Shown here: in pieces, positions 1-4,576 of the stretch
Position numbering within the stretch: position 1 is the first letter of the stretch
Layout of the letters: every line of letters starts with the position of its first letter
Source of the DNA: a virus
Reading direction: 5' to 3' (one strand)
IMG/VR virus record: IMGVR_UViG_3300046804_003266
Coordinates: 1-34,484 of that record
DNA length: 34,484 nucleotides
Made by a program: the position numbers and the translations under genes
The notes under the pieces: model-generated
Databases searched by the model: none
What the model was told of the DNA's origin: nothing
What the model saw: only the letters and a program-made list of their open reading frames with translations

Positions 1-114
1 AGTGTTGCTACAAGTTCAGCAATAGAAACAAGACAGAAACCACATCTTATTTTTGCTAAACTTCTTTATGACGAACTAAACGACATCAAATTACCAGTAG
101 AACTTGGTAAATAA
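1..114 (+). CDS. 3' end of an unidentified protein (partial)
   Basis: The reading frame is open from base 1 to a TAA at 112-114, giving 37 residues that end in PVELGK. The start lies outside the window. No family is recognisable from this tail. It is mildly charged, with no membrane segment. The next reading frame, a tail-lysozyme-like fragment, begins at once in another frame, so the two could be pieces of one broken gene. However, this tail does not resemble the N-terminal half of a lysozyme domain. Confidence covers only the existence of a coding end. Confidence 0.45.
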   Translation, partial: SVATSSAIETRQKPHLIFAKLLYDELNDIKLPVELGK

Positions 115-149
115 AATTAGAATGGACATCTGCCAACAGATATTATGGA

Positions 150-383
150 TTGGGTGATTTTGCTAGAAAATTTGGTGGTTCGCCATCAAATATTCACACG
201 CAACTTCGTTATCTAACAAATGAGGTCCAGTGGAAAGAGATTGAGAGTAGGATGAAAACTCCTGGTAAGTCTATCAATCGTTACATGGACTATGCGTATA
301 GTTGGATTGGTTGGGGGCATCATGGTGCCCGTACATCTTATGCACATGAATATGCTTCCAAACTGATCACGGTAGAAGTTTAA
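150..383 (+). pseudogene. Phage tail-lysozyme-like fragment (C-terminal half of the domain)
   Basis: From a TTG at 150 the frame encodes 77 residues, but it is already open from 111 after a TAA at 108-110, and those extra residues (LEWTSANRYYG) look like part of the same domain. The order of features (aromatic and Arg before a GL..FA core, QLRYLTNE, then RTSYAHEYA) resembles the C-terminal half of the phage tail lysozyme family (Pfam PF18013). The N-terminal half, which should carry the catalytic Glu, is missing. No ATG lies in frame and no Shine-Dalgarno sequence is visible. It is therefore probably a remnant, though expression from TTG or by frameshift cannot be excluded. The family call is from memory of the motif pattern. 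Confidence 0.45.
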
Positions 384-390
384 TATATAA

Positions 391-418
391 GGGGAGTGCT
401 GCAGAACTCCCCTTTCTT
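391..418 (+). terminator. Rho-independent terminator
   Basis: A 7-bp perfect stem (GGGGAGT at 391-397 with ACTCCCC at 406-412) is followed by a T-rich tail (TTTCTTAT). It closes the unit that ends at 383. The ATG of the next gene starts inside the tail, so that gene needs another promoter or readthrough. Confidence 0.85.
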
Positions 419-811
419 ATGTTTAAATTTGGAAAACAAAAACCAGATATAAAACAATACGCTATAATAGGACTTGTATTATCTTCTCTTATAGCAGCAC
501 TCTCACAATGCACAGGAGCATCCGAAGATGGACTTTGGGACTTATTGGATGAGATTCAAAGAAAATATTTCCCACAAACGATTCTTAATGAGTTTATACT
601 TAAAGATCCTGAAAAACTGAATAGAAGAATCAAACGTGATGTTGATAGAGCGATTGATGAGGTTACACCCGAATATGACCGCATCATTAGAGAATCAATA
701 AAGAAACCTAGATATGTTGAGAAACCACCAGACGGCAGTGAGGCACAGAGACTGCTTGGTGGGGAAATGAGAATCTGTGCTCCTTGGGTTGACGACTGCC
801 CTAAGGACTGA
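419..811 (+). CDS. Single-span membrane protein of unknown function (130 aa)
   Basis: The protein has a basic start, one hydrophobic segment at about residues 14-30 (YAIIGLVLSSLIAALSQC), then a charged soluble domain with helical character and a Cys-containing tail (CAPWVDDC). The layout suggests an inner-membrane anchored protein; the Cys after the hydrophobic stretch might also act as a lipobox, but the context (LSQC) is poor. No catalytic motif is seen. The ATG lies directly after a terminator T-tract with no clear ribosome binding site, so the start is the weak point. The 3' end overlaps the promoter of the tRNA cluster. Similar-looking proteins occur in cyanomyoviruses as far as I recall, with no known role. 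Confidence 0.75.
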   Translation: MFKFGKQKPDIKQYAIIGLVLSSLIAALSQCTGASEDGLWDLLDEIQRKYFPQTILNEFILKDPEKLNRRIKRDVDRAIDEVTPEYDRIIRESIKKPRYVEKPPDGSEAQRLLGGEMRICAPWVDDCPKD

Positions 812-817
812 TACAAT
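789..817 (+). promoter_or_regulatory. Promoter of the tRNA cluster (sigma70-type)
   Basis: TTGACG at 789-794, a spacer of exactly 17 bases and TACAAT at 812-817 form a near-consensus host-type promoter. Predicted initiation is near 824, just before tRNA-Tyr at 832. The -35 box lies inside the last codons of the upstream gene. Confidence 0.75.
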
Positions 818-831
818 AAGAAGGTTCACGA

Positions 832-913
832 GGGTAGGTGTCCGAGTGGTTAATGGAGGCGGACTGTAAATCCGCTGGCTCTGCCTACGGGGGTTCAAAT
901 CCCTCCCTGCCCA
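832..913 (+). tRNA. tRNA-Tyr (anticodon GTA)
   Basis: The acceptor stem GGGTAGG pairs with CCTGCCC (906-912). The anticodon stem GCGGA/TCCGC encloses the loop at 864-870 with GTA at 866-868. A long variable arm, as expected for bacterial tRNA-Tyr, and a T loop TTCAAAT are present. CCA is not encoded in full. It is the first gene of the cluster. Confidence 0.95.
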
Positions 914-917
914 CCTT

Positions 918-1006
918 GGAGGATTGGCTGAGCGGTTTAAAGCGGGAACCTGCTAAGTTCTTGATCTCTGTAAAGGGATCCGTTGGTTCAAATCCAACAT
1001 CCTCCG
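918..1006 (+). tRNA. tRNA-Ser (anticodon GCT)
   Basis: The acceptor stem GGAGGAT pairs with ATCCTCC (999-1005), with discriminator G. The anticodon stem GGAAC/GTTCT holds GCT at 952-954. The long variable arm and the TTCAAAT T loop fit a class II serine tRNA reading AGC/AGT. It lies 4 bases after tRNA-Tyr. Confidence 0.95.
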
Positions 1007-1009
1007 CTT

Positions 1010-1081
1010 GGGAGATTAGCTCAGTGGTAGAGCAATGTGCTGATAACGCAGAGGTCGCTAGTTCAAATCTAGCATTTCCCA
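1010..1081 (+). tRNA. tRNA-Ile (anticodon GAT)
   Basis: The acceptor GGGAGAT pairs with ATTTCCC (1074-1080). The D arm is GCTC/GAGC, the anticodon GAT is at 1042-1044, and the T arm GCTAG/CTAGC has loop TTCAAAT. The last base pair of the anticodon stem is an A-G mismatch. The tRNA reads ATC/ATT. Confidence 0.94.
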
Positions 1082-1082
1082 C

Positions 1083-1111
1083 TTGACCAGTTCCCAAACA
1101 ACTGGTACAAT
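1083..1111 (+). promoter_or_regulatory. Internal promoter with a perfect inverted repeat in its spacer
   Basis: TTGACC (1083-1088), a 17-base spacer and TACAAT (1106-1111) start two bases after tRNA-Ile. The spacer carries a 7-bp perfect inverted repeat, ACCAGTT (1086-1092) and AACTGGT (1100-1106), with a 7-base loop. The repeat could be an operator, a cruciform, or an RNA hairpin in transcripts coming from the upstream promoter. Predicted initiation near 1118 falls at the first base of the structured RNA that follows. Confidence 0.65.
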
Positions 1112-1116
1112 ATAAG

Positions 1117-1182
1117 AGTTGAGAAATCAACTGCGGCGCTCCCCTTCGGTAGATTCAGGAGCGGCGGCGATAGGAATCTACC
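1117..1182 (+). ncRNA. Pseudoknotted small RNA between tRNA-Ile and tRNA-Arg
   Basis: The element starts with a 6-bp hairpin AGTTGA/TCAACT closed by a GAAA tetraloop (1117-1132). Two interlocked helices follow. CGCTCC (1137-1142) pairs with GGAGCG (1158-1163). GGTAGATTC (1148-1156), inside that loop, pairs with GAATCTACC (1174-1182). All pairs are perfect Watson-Crick, 6 and 9 bp, giving an H-type pseudoknot. It ends 4 bases before tRNA-Arg, so it may be processed from a tRNA precursor or started at its own promoter (1083-1111). T4 encodes two stable RNAs of unknown role in its tRNA cluster, a possible parallel; I know of no named family that matches. The fold is by eye only. Confidence 0.6.
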
Positions 1183-1186
1183 TTAT

Positions 1187-1260
1187 GACTCAGTAGCTCA
1201 GTTGGATAGAGCATCTGCCTTCTAAGCAGTTGGTCGGGGGTTCAAGTCCCTCCTGAGTCG
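1187..1260 (+). tRNA. tRNA-Arg (anticodon TCT)
   Basis: The acceptor GACTCAG pairs with CTGAGTC (1253-1259), discriminator G. The anticodon stem TCTGC/GCAGT has TCT at 1221-1223. The T arm is GGGGG/CCCTC with loop TTCAAGT. It reads AGA/AGG, codons common in this AT-rich DNA. Confidence 0.95.
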
Positions 1261-1262
1261 CT

Positions 1263-1341
1263 TGGAGATTTTATCTCCATACATAAAAGTGATAGAGGGT
1301 AAGTCACTGTTATATCCTTATGAGATATATCACACTTACTC
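1263..1341 (+). other. Structured spacer (nested hairpins) between tRNA-Arg and the tRNA-like element
   Basis: A 7-bp hairpin with a 3-base loop (TGGAGAT 1263-1269, ATCTCCA 1273-1279) is followed by a nested pair. GGGTAAGT (1297-1304) pairs with ACTTACTC (1334-1341), with one G-T, and encloses TATATC (1311-1316) paired with GATATA (1324-1329) around a 7-base loop. No open frame or tRNA fits here. It could be processing signals or part of another stable RNA. Confidence 0.4.
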
Positions 1342-1347
1342 CATCAT

Positions 1348-1417
1348 GGAAGTTAAGTCAAAGAAACGAGACAAGCAGACAATGCCCTTTGAACTGGTGT
1401 AAGTCCAGTAACTTCCT
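1348..1417 (+). ncRNA. tRNA-like element or decayed tRNA without a normal anticodon arm
   Basis: GGAAGTT (1348-1354) and AACTTCC (1410-1416) form a perfect 7-bp acceptor-like stem. Directly inside its 3' strand lies a perfect 5-bp arm with a 7-base loop (ACTGG 1393-1397, CCAGT 1405-1409), exactly where a T arm should be. A two-base linker and a small GTC/GAC arm (1357-1359, 1370-1372) mimic a D arm. The anticodon region (1373-1392) forms only a 3-bp stem, GCA/TGC, with a 5-base loop. The conserved GG of the D loop and TTC of the T loop are missing. It is about 70 bases long. It may be a pseudo-tRNA, a tRNA mimic, or chance pairing. Confidence 0.4.
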
Positions 1418-1422
1418 TATAA

Positions 1423-1495
1423 TGGGGTGTAGCTCAGCGGTAGTAGCGGGATGCTGTTAACATCTAGGTCGCAGGTTCGATCCCTGCCGCCCCAG
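1423..1495 (+). tRNA. tRNA-Asn (anticodon GTT)
   Basis: The acceptor TGGGGTG pairs with CGCCCCA (1488-1494), discriminator G. The anticodon stem GGATG/CATCT carries GTT at 1456-1458. The T arm is GCAGG/CCTGC with loop TTCGATC. The D stem has one mismatch at its inner pair. A TATAAT-like string overlaps the 5' end (1418-1423) but has no -35 box at the right distance. Confidence 0.93.
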
Positions 1496-1499
1496 TTGG

Positions 1500-1594
1500 A
1501 TGGACTTCGGTTCTTCCATAAGAATCGGGATCATCATATCCGATTCACTAAAACCTAGAATATTTCTAGGTCAGGGGGATGGCCTCCCCTGTTT
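1500..1594 (+). other. Run of four perfect hairpins between tRNA-Asn and tRNA-Val
   Basis: Four inverted repeats lie in tandem: ATGGA/TCCAT (1500-1504, 1515-1519); GAATCGG/CCGATTC (1522-1528, 1540-1546); ACCTAGAA/TTCTAGGT (1553-1560, 1564-1571, 3-base loop); CAGGGG/CCCCTG (1572-1577, 1586-1591), followed by TTT. The last could act as a weak terminator or a processing hairpin. There is no open frame. Confidence 0.45.
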
Positions 1595-1595
1595 C

Positions 1596-1667
1596 GGGCG
1601 ATTAGCGCAGTGGTAGCGCACCTCCTTTACACGGAGAGGGTCGGGGGTTCGAATCCCTCATCGCCCA
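1596..1667 (+). tRNA. tRNA-Val (anticodon TAC)
   Basis: The acceptor GGGCGAT pairs with ATCGCCC (1660-1666), discriminator A. The D arm is GCGC/GCGC, the anticodon stem CCTCC/GGAGA with TAC at 1628-1630, and the T arm GGGGG/CCCTC with loop TTCGAAT. It is the last tRNA of the first cluster. Confidence 0.95.
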
Positions 1668-1671
1668 CTTA

Positions 1672-1679
1672 TATAAATA
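1672..1679 (+). promoter_or_regulatory. T4-type late promoter
   Basis: TATAAATA at 1672-1679 matches the late promoter used by T4-like phages with gp55 and gp33. It sits 4 bases after tRNA-Val and 17 bases before the Dps-like gene. Confidence 0.75.
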
Positions 1680-1695
1680 CTCAAAAAAGAGTATA

Positions 1696-2130
1696 ATGGA
1701 AAAACTTTATAAACTTTTGAGTGATGCTCAGTCATCACTTTTTGTTTTATTCCATAAAACTTGGGCATTTCATTGGAATGTTGTAGGTGAAGACTTCACT
1801 CAATTGCATCAACTCTTTGGTGGTCAGTATGAGACTATGTTTGAAGAGATTGATCGTCTCTCAGAACATATGCGTTATTTGAATGTAAAACCTTTAAGTT
1901 CTCTCTCCAGAATGCTTGAGGTAACGCAAATTAAAGAAGCAGCAAGTTCAACGGGAGCAAGAGAAATGCTTCAAGAACTTCTTGATAACAACACTAAGTT
2001 CTGTGAAATGATGCAAGAGATTTCTGAAGAGTCTGAAGCACAAAAGCAGTATGCAACTGCTAACCTAGTTCAAGATTTAATGGAAGCTCATGGGAAGTTT
2101 ATTTGGATGTTAAGATCACATTTACAGTGA
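1696..2130 (+). CDS. Dps-like ferritin (DNA-protection / iron-storage protein)
   Basis: This 144-aa protein has the Dps signature HWNV.G..F..LH with an acidic helix after it. Dps proteins form 12-subunit shells that oxidise Fe(II) with peroxide at inter-subunit sites and protect DNA. Aligned to E. coli Dps by spacing, the ligands His26, His38, Asp53 and Glu57 are kept, but the position of Asp67 is Gly42, so the ferroxidase site may be altered. There is no Lys-rich N-terminal tail, so DNA binding by the usual mode is doubtful. A late promoter lies upstream. It probably limits oxidative damage in the illuminated infected cell, along with the peroxiredoxin and PTOX in this window. Confidence 0.85.
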   Translation: MEKLYKLLSDAQSSLFVLFHKTWAFHWNVVGEDFTQLHQLFGGQYETMFEEIDRLSEHMRYLNVKPLSSLSRMLEVTQIKEAASSTGAREMLQELLDNNTKFCEMMQEISEESEAQKQYATANLVQDLMEAHGKFIWMLRSHLQ

Positions 2131-2145
2131 AAAGGATGAAAGAAA

Positions 2146-2397
2146 ATGATTTCAATAAGATGCAAAGATTGTAATAAAGAACTATTTGGGCACTCTACTA
2201 AAACAGTAACGTGTGGATGCCCAAATATGGCTACTATTCGTGGTGATAAGATCTCTGCAGTTGACTTATCCCAAGTTGTTATGTTAAACTCTATTGATAC
2301 TAAAACAAAATCTTCAGTTTTAAGTAATGAAGATATTGCTTGGCAAGAGTCTCGTCGTCAACGTAAAGTTAAAAGATTAGACTTTGAGGTTCGCTGA
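2146..2397 (+). CDS. Small Cys-rich (zinc-ribbon-like) protein, unknown role
   Basis: The 83-aa protein begins MISIRCKDCNKELFGH and has four Cys in the pattern C..C, then C.C about 15 residues later, resembling a treble-clef or zinc ribbon. The rest is polar and ends in a basic stretch (SRRQRKVKRLDF), compatible with nucleic-acid or protein binding. It follows the Dps-like gene by 15 bases with an AAGGATG-like ribosome binding region and is probably in the same late unit. Cyanomyoviruses carry similar proteins to my memory; no function is known. Confidence 0.75.
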   Translation: MISIRCKDCNKELFGHSTKTVTCGCPNMATIRGDKISAVDLSQVVMLNSIDTKTKSSVLSNEDIAWQESRRQRKVKRLDFEVR

Positions 2398-2408
2398 ACC
2401 TCACTACT

Positions 2409-2493
2409 GGAAAGGTGGTCGAGTGGTTTAAGGCACCTGTCTTGAAAACAGGCGATGTGCAAGCATCCGTGGGTTCAAATCCCACCCTTTCCG
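2409..2493 (+). tRNA. tRNA-Ser (anticodon TGA)
   Basis: The acceptor GGAAAGG pairs with CCTTTCC (2486-2492), discriminator G. The anticodon loop CTTGAAA carries TGA. A long variable arm (class II) and the T arm GTGGG/CCCAC with loop TTCAAAT are present. It starts 11 bases after the Cys-rich gene. Confidence 0.95.
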
Positions 2494-2513
2494 TTACAAA
2501 TATTACAGAAATT

Positions 2514-2537
2514 TAGATTTTCTTAATCTATATTTTT
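2514..2537 (+). terminator. Probable rho-independent terminator
   Basis: TAGATT (2514-2519) pairs with AATCTA (2525-2530), then TATTTTT. The stem is short and AT-rich, so efficiency is uncertain. It separates tRNA-Ser from the next promoter. Confidence 0.55.
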
Positions 2538-2551
2538 GTATCAACACAAAC

Positions 2552-2579
2552 TTGACAAGGTAAAAGTACTCACTAGTAT
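2552..2579 (+). promoter_or_regulatory. Probable sigma70-type promoter of the small-gene block
   Basis: A perfect -35 box TTGACA (2552-2557) is followed after 16 bases by TAGTAT (2574-2579), matching four of six -10 positions. It lies 28 bases upstream of the first small gene. Confidence 0.5.
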
Positions 2580-2606
2580 AAGTAGTAGTATTCAATCTAA
2601 AACCTT

Positions 2607-2756
2607 ATGGATCAGCACACCTACGATAATTGGGTGAAGATCAAGGAGACCTTTGAACAGTCTGGTAATACAGACAATATGTTCTACAAAAGATCTGTCG
2701 AAATTGTAAAAACCAGAAGAGATCCTCTTGCAAAATTTCTTGGAGATGAGAAATGA
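2607..2756 (+). CDS. Small soluble protein, unknown function (49 aa)
   Basis: ATG at 2607 and TGA at 2754-2756 give a 49-residue polar protein starting MDQHTYDNWVKIKETFEQSG and ending in GDEK. It is helical in character with balanced charge and no membrane segment. It overlaps the next gene by ATGA, the first link in a chain of coupled genes up to 4228. I recall near-identical short proteins in cyanomyoviruses, with no assigned role. Confidence 0.75.
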   Translation: MDQHTYDNWVKIKETFEQSGNTDNMFYKRSVEIVKTRRDPLAKFLGDEK

Positions 2757-2959
2757 TGGAACCTTTTGATGATGATTATGTAACTCGCACTGAAGTGCAG
2801 GAGATGATCGATGCAGCAATACGACGACACAACCGTAATGCTTCTATCATTAGTATGTGCGTCGGTTGGGTGGTTCTTGCTTTATTTGCTGAGGGACTTT
2901 TAAGGTTGATTGGAGTTATTCCACCGCTACTACCATGGCTCAACATTACCCTGAAATAA
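2753..2959 (+). CDS. Small single-span membrane protein (68 aa)
   Basis: The N-terminus is acidic (MMEPFDDDYVT), followed by an amphipathic helix with an Arg/His patch (AAIRRHNRN) and one hydrophobic span at about residues 32-55, then a short tail. The start ATG overlaps the previous stop (ATGA); a second ATG follows at once at 2756. The topology suggests an N-in anchor in the host membrane. No known family is recognised. Confidence 0.75.
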   Translation: MMEPFDDDYVTRTEVQEMIDAAIRRHNRNASIISMCVGWVVLALFAEGLLRLIGVIPPLLPWLNITLK

Positions 2960-3114
2960 TCGGTATCGTTTTCCTGTTAGTATTTGCCGCCACGATGTTT
3001 TATCAAGGCACCTGTATTATGAAAGGTCAGAGAGGATATTCCCTCCGAGACTATATGAAACAGGAGAGTAGAAATATGCGTCAAAGAATAGAAGAACTAC
3101 TTAAGGACAAATGA
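2935..3114 (+). CDS. Small membrane protein (59 aa)
   Basis: ATG at 2935 to TGA at 3112-3114. A hydrophobic segment (residues 7-23, EIIGIVFLLVFAATMFY) is followed by a basic, helical cytoplasmic-type tail rich in Arg, Lys and Glu. It overlaps the preceding gene by 25 bases and the next by 4, which supports translation by coupling. Function unknown. Confidence 0.65.
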   Translation: MAQHYPEIIGIVFLLVFAATMFYQGTCIMKGQRGYSLRDYMKQESRNMRQRIEELLKDK

Positions 3115-3224
3115 TATCTCTCACAGACGAAGACATCCAAGAACTACAGAGAAGAGTTTTACAGCAAAAAATAAATGAACTCTTTGAAGAACCATCCACC
3201 TACGAGGACGAAGAAGATGACTAA
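3111..3224 (+). CDS. Tiny acidic peptide (37 aa)
   Basis: ATG at 3111 (overlapping the previous stop) to TAA at 3222-3224. The peptide is a charged helix (MISLTDEDIQELQRRVL) ending in a very acidic tail with seven Asp/Glu in nine residues. No membrane segment. Support comes from tight packing in the coupled chain rather than from recognition. Unknown role. Confidence 0.55.
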   Translation: MISLTDEDIQELQRRVLQQKINELFEEPSTYEDEEDD

Positions 3225-3306
3225 TACTATTTTTGCTGCAATGACTATTTTCGGTCTGGTTGGATTTTTTATTATTTGGGGACTCAACAACGCATATCCA
3301 CAATGA
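3217..3306 (+). CDS. 29-aa single-span membrane peptide
   Basis: ATG at 3217 overlaps the previous gene by 8 bases, and TGA at 3304-3306 overlaps the PTOX start. Almost the whole peptide is one hydrophobic span (IFAAMTIFGLVGFFIIWGL), then NNAYPQ. In size and shape it resembles the tiny single-span subunits of photosynthetic complexes, but no specific subunit is matched. Its place directly before PTOX makes a thylakoid partner conceivable; this is inference only. Confidence 0.5.
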   Translation: MTNTIFAAMTIFGLVGFFIIWGLNNAYPQ

Positions 3307-3803
3307 AAAAGTTTAACGATACAATACTAACAGTCACGATAGCAATCATTGACTTCCTGTATCGTGACTTACCCATTCAAAGATTCTGGGTTCTAGAGAC
3401 TATAGCAAGAGCACCTTACTTTGCTTTTGTGAGTGTGCTTCATCTTAAAGAATCTCTAGGACTCAGAGACCTATCTCATTACTACTTAATGAAAGAACAC
3501 TTCGCACAAACCATCAATGAAACGGAACACCTTATTGAAATGGAGCATCGTGGCGGAGCAGATCGCTGGGTTGATCGCTTTTTCGCTTATCATTTGGTTC
3601 TCATCTATTATTGGATTCTGGTGGGTTATTATTTTATTGCTCCCGTTTCTGCTTATCACCTGAACGCAGGTATTGAGTTTCACGCCACAGAAACTTACAT
3701 CAATTATTTGTGGGATCATCAGGAGGATACCAAGATCGCAGAGATTGCAGTTGATGAAATGAATCACTATATTGAACTTACAAGAGCAATGGAGATGGTT
3801 TGA
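3303..3803 (+). CDS. PTOX: Plastoquinol terminal oxidase (PTOX, alternative-oxidase family)
   Basis: This 166-aa di-iron carboxylate oxidase passes electrons from plastoquinol to O2 to form water, acting as a safety valve on the thylakoid. Family motifs are clear: LETIARAPYFAF (Glu32), NETEHL (Glu73 and His76), GIEFHATETY (Glu125/Glu130) and DEMNHY (Glu152 and His155), together supplying the iron ligands. The ATG at 3303 overlaps the previous TGA; a longer frame from a TTG at 3276 is less likely. PTOX genes are known in some cyanomyoviruses, where they are thought to keep electron flow and ATP synthesis going while CO2 fixation is shut off. It pairs functionally with psbA and hli in this window. 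Confidence 0.92.
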   Translation: MKKFNDTILTVTIAIIDFLYRDLPIQRFWVLETIARAPYFAFVSVLHLKESLGLRDLSHYYLMKEHFAQTINETEHLIEMEHRGGADRWVDRFFAYHLVLIYYWILVGYYFIAPVSAYHLNAGIEFHATETYINYLWDHQEDTKIAEIAVDEMNHYIELTRAMEMV

Positions 3804-3925
3804 TGTTATTAGCAAAAGCACTATTATTTGTTTCAATTCCGTTTGTTTTATCTACAATCTATTTCGGAACAAAAGGAGGATATTATGACTCCAAAGATTA
3901 TAAGGGAAATGGGACCGCACATTAA
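3803..3925 (+). CDS. Small membrane peptide downstream of PTOX (40 aa)
   Basis: ATG at 3803 overlaps the last base of the PTOX stop; TAA at 3923-3925. The peptide is one hydrophobic span (LLAKALLFVSIPFVLSTIYF) with a polar GGYYDSKDYKGNG tail. The Shine-Dalgarno sequence for the next gene lies inside it. Unknown function. Confidence 0.55.
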   Translation: MLLAKALLFVSIPFVLSTIYFGTKGGYYDSKDYKGNGTAH

Positions 3926-4106
3926 ACAACGGTATCACTTTGCTGCCTCTGCGTTTGTAAGAATGTGGGGTCACAGTTCATTACATGATCGTAAAATTGT
4001 AGATTTCTGTATTGAGTGGGCTCATAGGGAAGAAAATGCTCCTTTGGATAATTTTGTTGTAGATCAATATTTTTATCATGAATTTAAAACTTGGAGGGGA
4101 TATTAA
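3885..4106 (+). CDS. Small soluble protein, unknown function (73 aa)
   Basis: The start at 3885 is chosen because a strong ribosome site (AGGAGG) precedes it; the frame is open further upstream but lacks a better start. The sequence (MTPKIIREMGPHIKQRYHF, then MWGHSSLHD and CIEWAHREENAPLDNFVVDQYF) is rich in His and aromatics, fully soluble and probably helical. It overlaps the preceding gene by 41 bases in another frame. No family recognised. Confidence 0.7.
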   Translation: MTPKIIREMGPHIKQRYHFAASAFVRMWGHSSLHDRKIVDFCIEWAHREENAPLDNFVVDQYFYHEFKTWRGY

Positions 4107-4228
4107 TGTTTCATTTAGTAGAATTTTTAGCATCAAGCCCTATATGGATAGGACTTTGTGGTGGTGGGTTGATCATTCCACCAATCATAGGTATAATGAT
4201 TATACATAAAGATAAACAGAAAAAATAA
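4106..4228 (+). CDS. Small membrane peptide (40 aa)
   Basis: ATG at 4106 shares one base with the previous TAA and has a GGAGGGG ribosome site. One long hydrophobic span with several Gly (IGLCGGGLIIPPIIGIMII) ends in a Lys-rich tail (HKDKQKK), suggesting the C-terminus faces the cytoplasm. Function unknown; last member of the coupled chain. Confidence 0.6.
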   Translation: MFHLVEFLASSPIWIGLCGGGLIIPPIIGIMIIHKDKQKK

Positions 4229-4229
4229 T

Positions 4230-4490
4230 ATGAGTTATATCACAGATCTTCCTTTAATGAGTGTTATTATGCAGGCTGAAAAAAAGCATGGTATTAACAC
4301 TCACATGATTATTGAAGCAATTCCAAAAACAGAAGATGAAATTGAGTACCCCACAGAATCAGATGTTTGTTGGTGGGTTGAATTTGAAAATGAAAAAAAA
4401 ATTTTTGAGACGTTTGGAGAGGTTCAAAAATATCTCCTAGAAGAAGTAGTTGCCAAAGGTGACGGACCTGTGGTAGAATTTGAAGAGTAA
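4230..4490 (+). CDS. Acidic soluble protein, unknown function (86 aa)
   Basis: It starts two bases after the previous stop. The protein is soluble and acidic (many Glu, ending VVEFEE), with two Trp and one Cys in DVCWWVEFEN. The alternation of predicted strands and helices suggests a small alpha/beta fold. No known domain recognised. It ends 4 bases before tRNA-Pro, so the mRNA is probably co-transcribed with the tRNA and processed. Confidence 0.65.
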   Translation: MSYITDLPLMSVIMQAEKKHGINTHMIIEAIPKTEDEIEYPTESDVCWWVEFENEKKIFETFGEVQKYLLEEVVAKGDGPVVEFEE

Positions 4491-4494
4491 ACAA

Positions 4495-4566
4495 CGGGGC
4501 GTAGTTCAGCGGTAGAATGCTGGTTTTGGGAACCAGAGGTCACAGGTTCGATCCCTGTCGCCCCGA
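4495..4566 (+). tRNA. tRNA-Pro (anticodon TGG)
   Basis: The acceptor CGGGGCG pairs with CGCCCCG (4559-4565), discriminator A. The anticodon stem CTGGT/ACCAG has TGG at 4527-4529. The T arm is ACAGG/CCTGT with loop TTCGATC. The C1-G72 pair is typical of bacterial tRNA-Pro. Confidence 0.95.
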
Positions 4567-4576
4567 TTAAAAGATT

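Noticed and set aside
1-383. A single frameshifted tail-lysozyme gene spanning bases 1-383
   Set aside because: The first 37 residues do not resemble the N-terminal half of the domain, and no canonical slippery site is present at the junction.
838-1130. Open frames on both strands across the first tRNAs
   Set aside because: They coincide fully with three tRNA genes and contain the typical peptide strings generated by tRNA sequence; no ribosome site or coding support.
1418-1423. TATAAT before tRNA-Asn as a promoter
   Set aside because: No -35 box at 16-18 bases upstream, and initiation would fall inside the tRNA.
3217-3306. Assigning the 29-aa peptide to a specific photosystem or cytochrome b6f subunit
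   Set aside because: Shape fits such subunits but no residue pattern matches a particular one.
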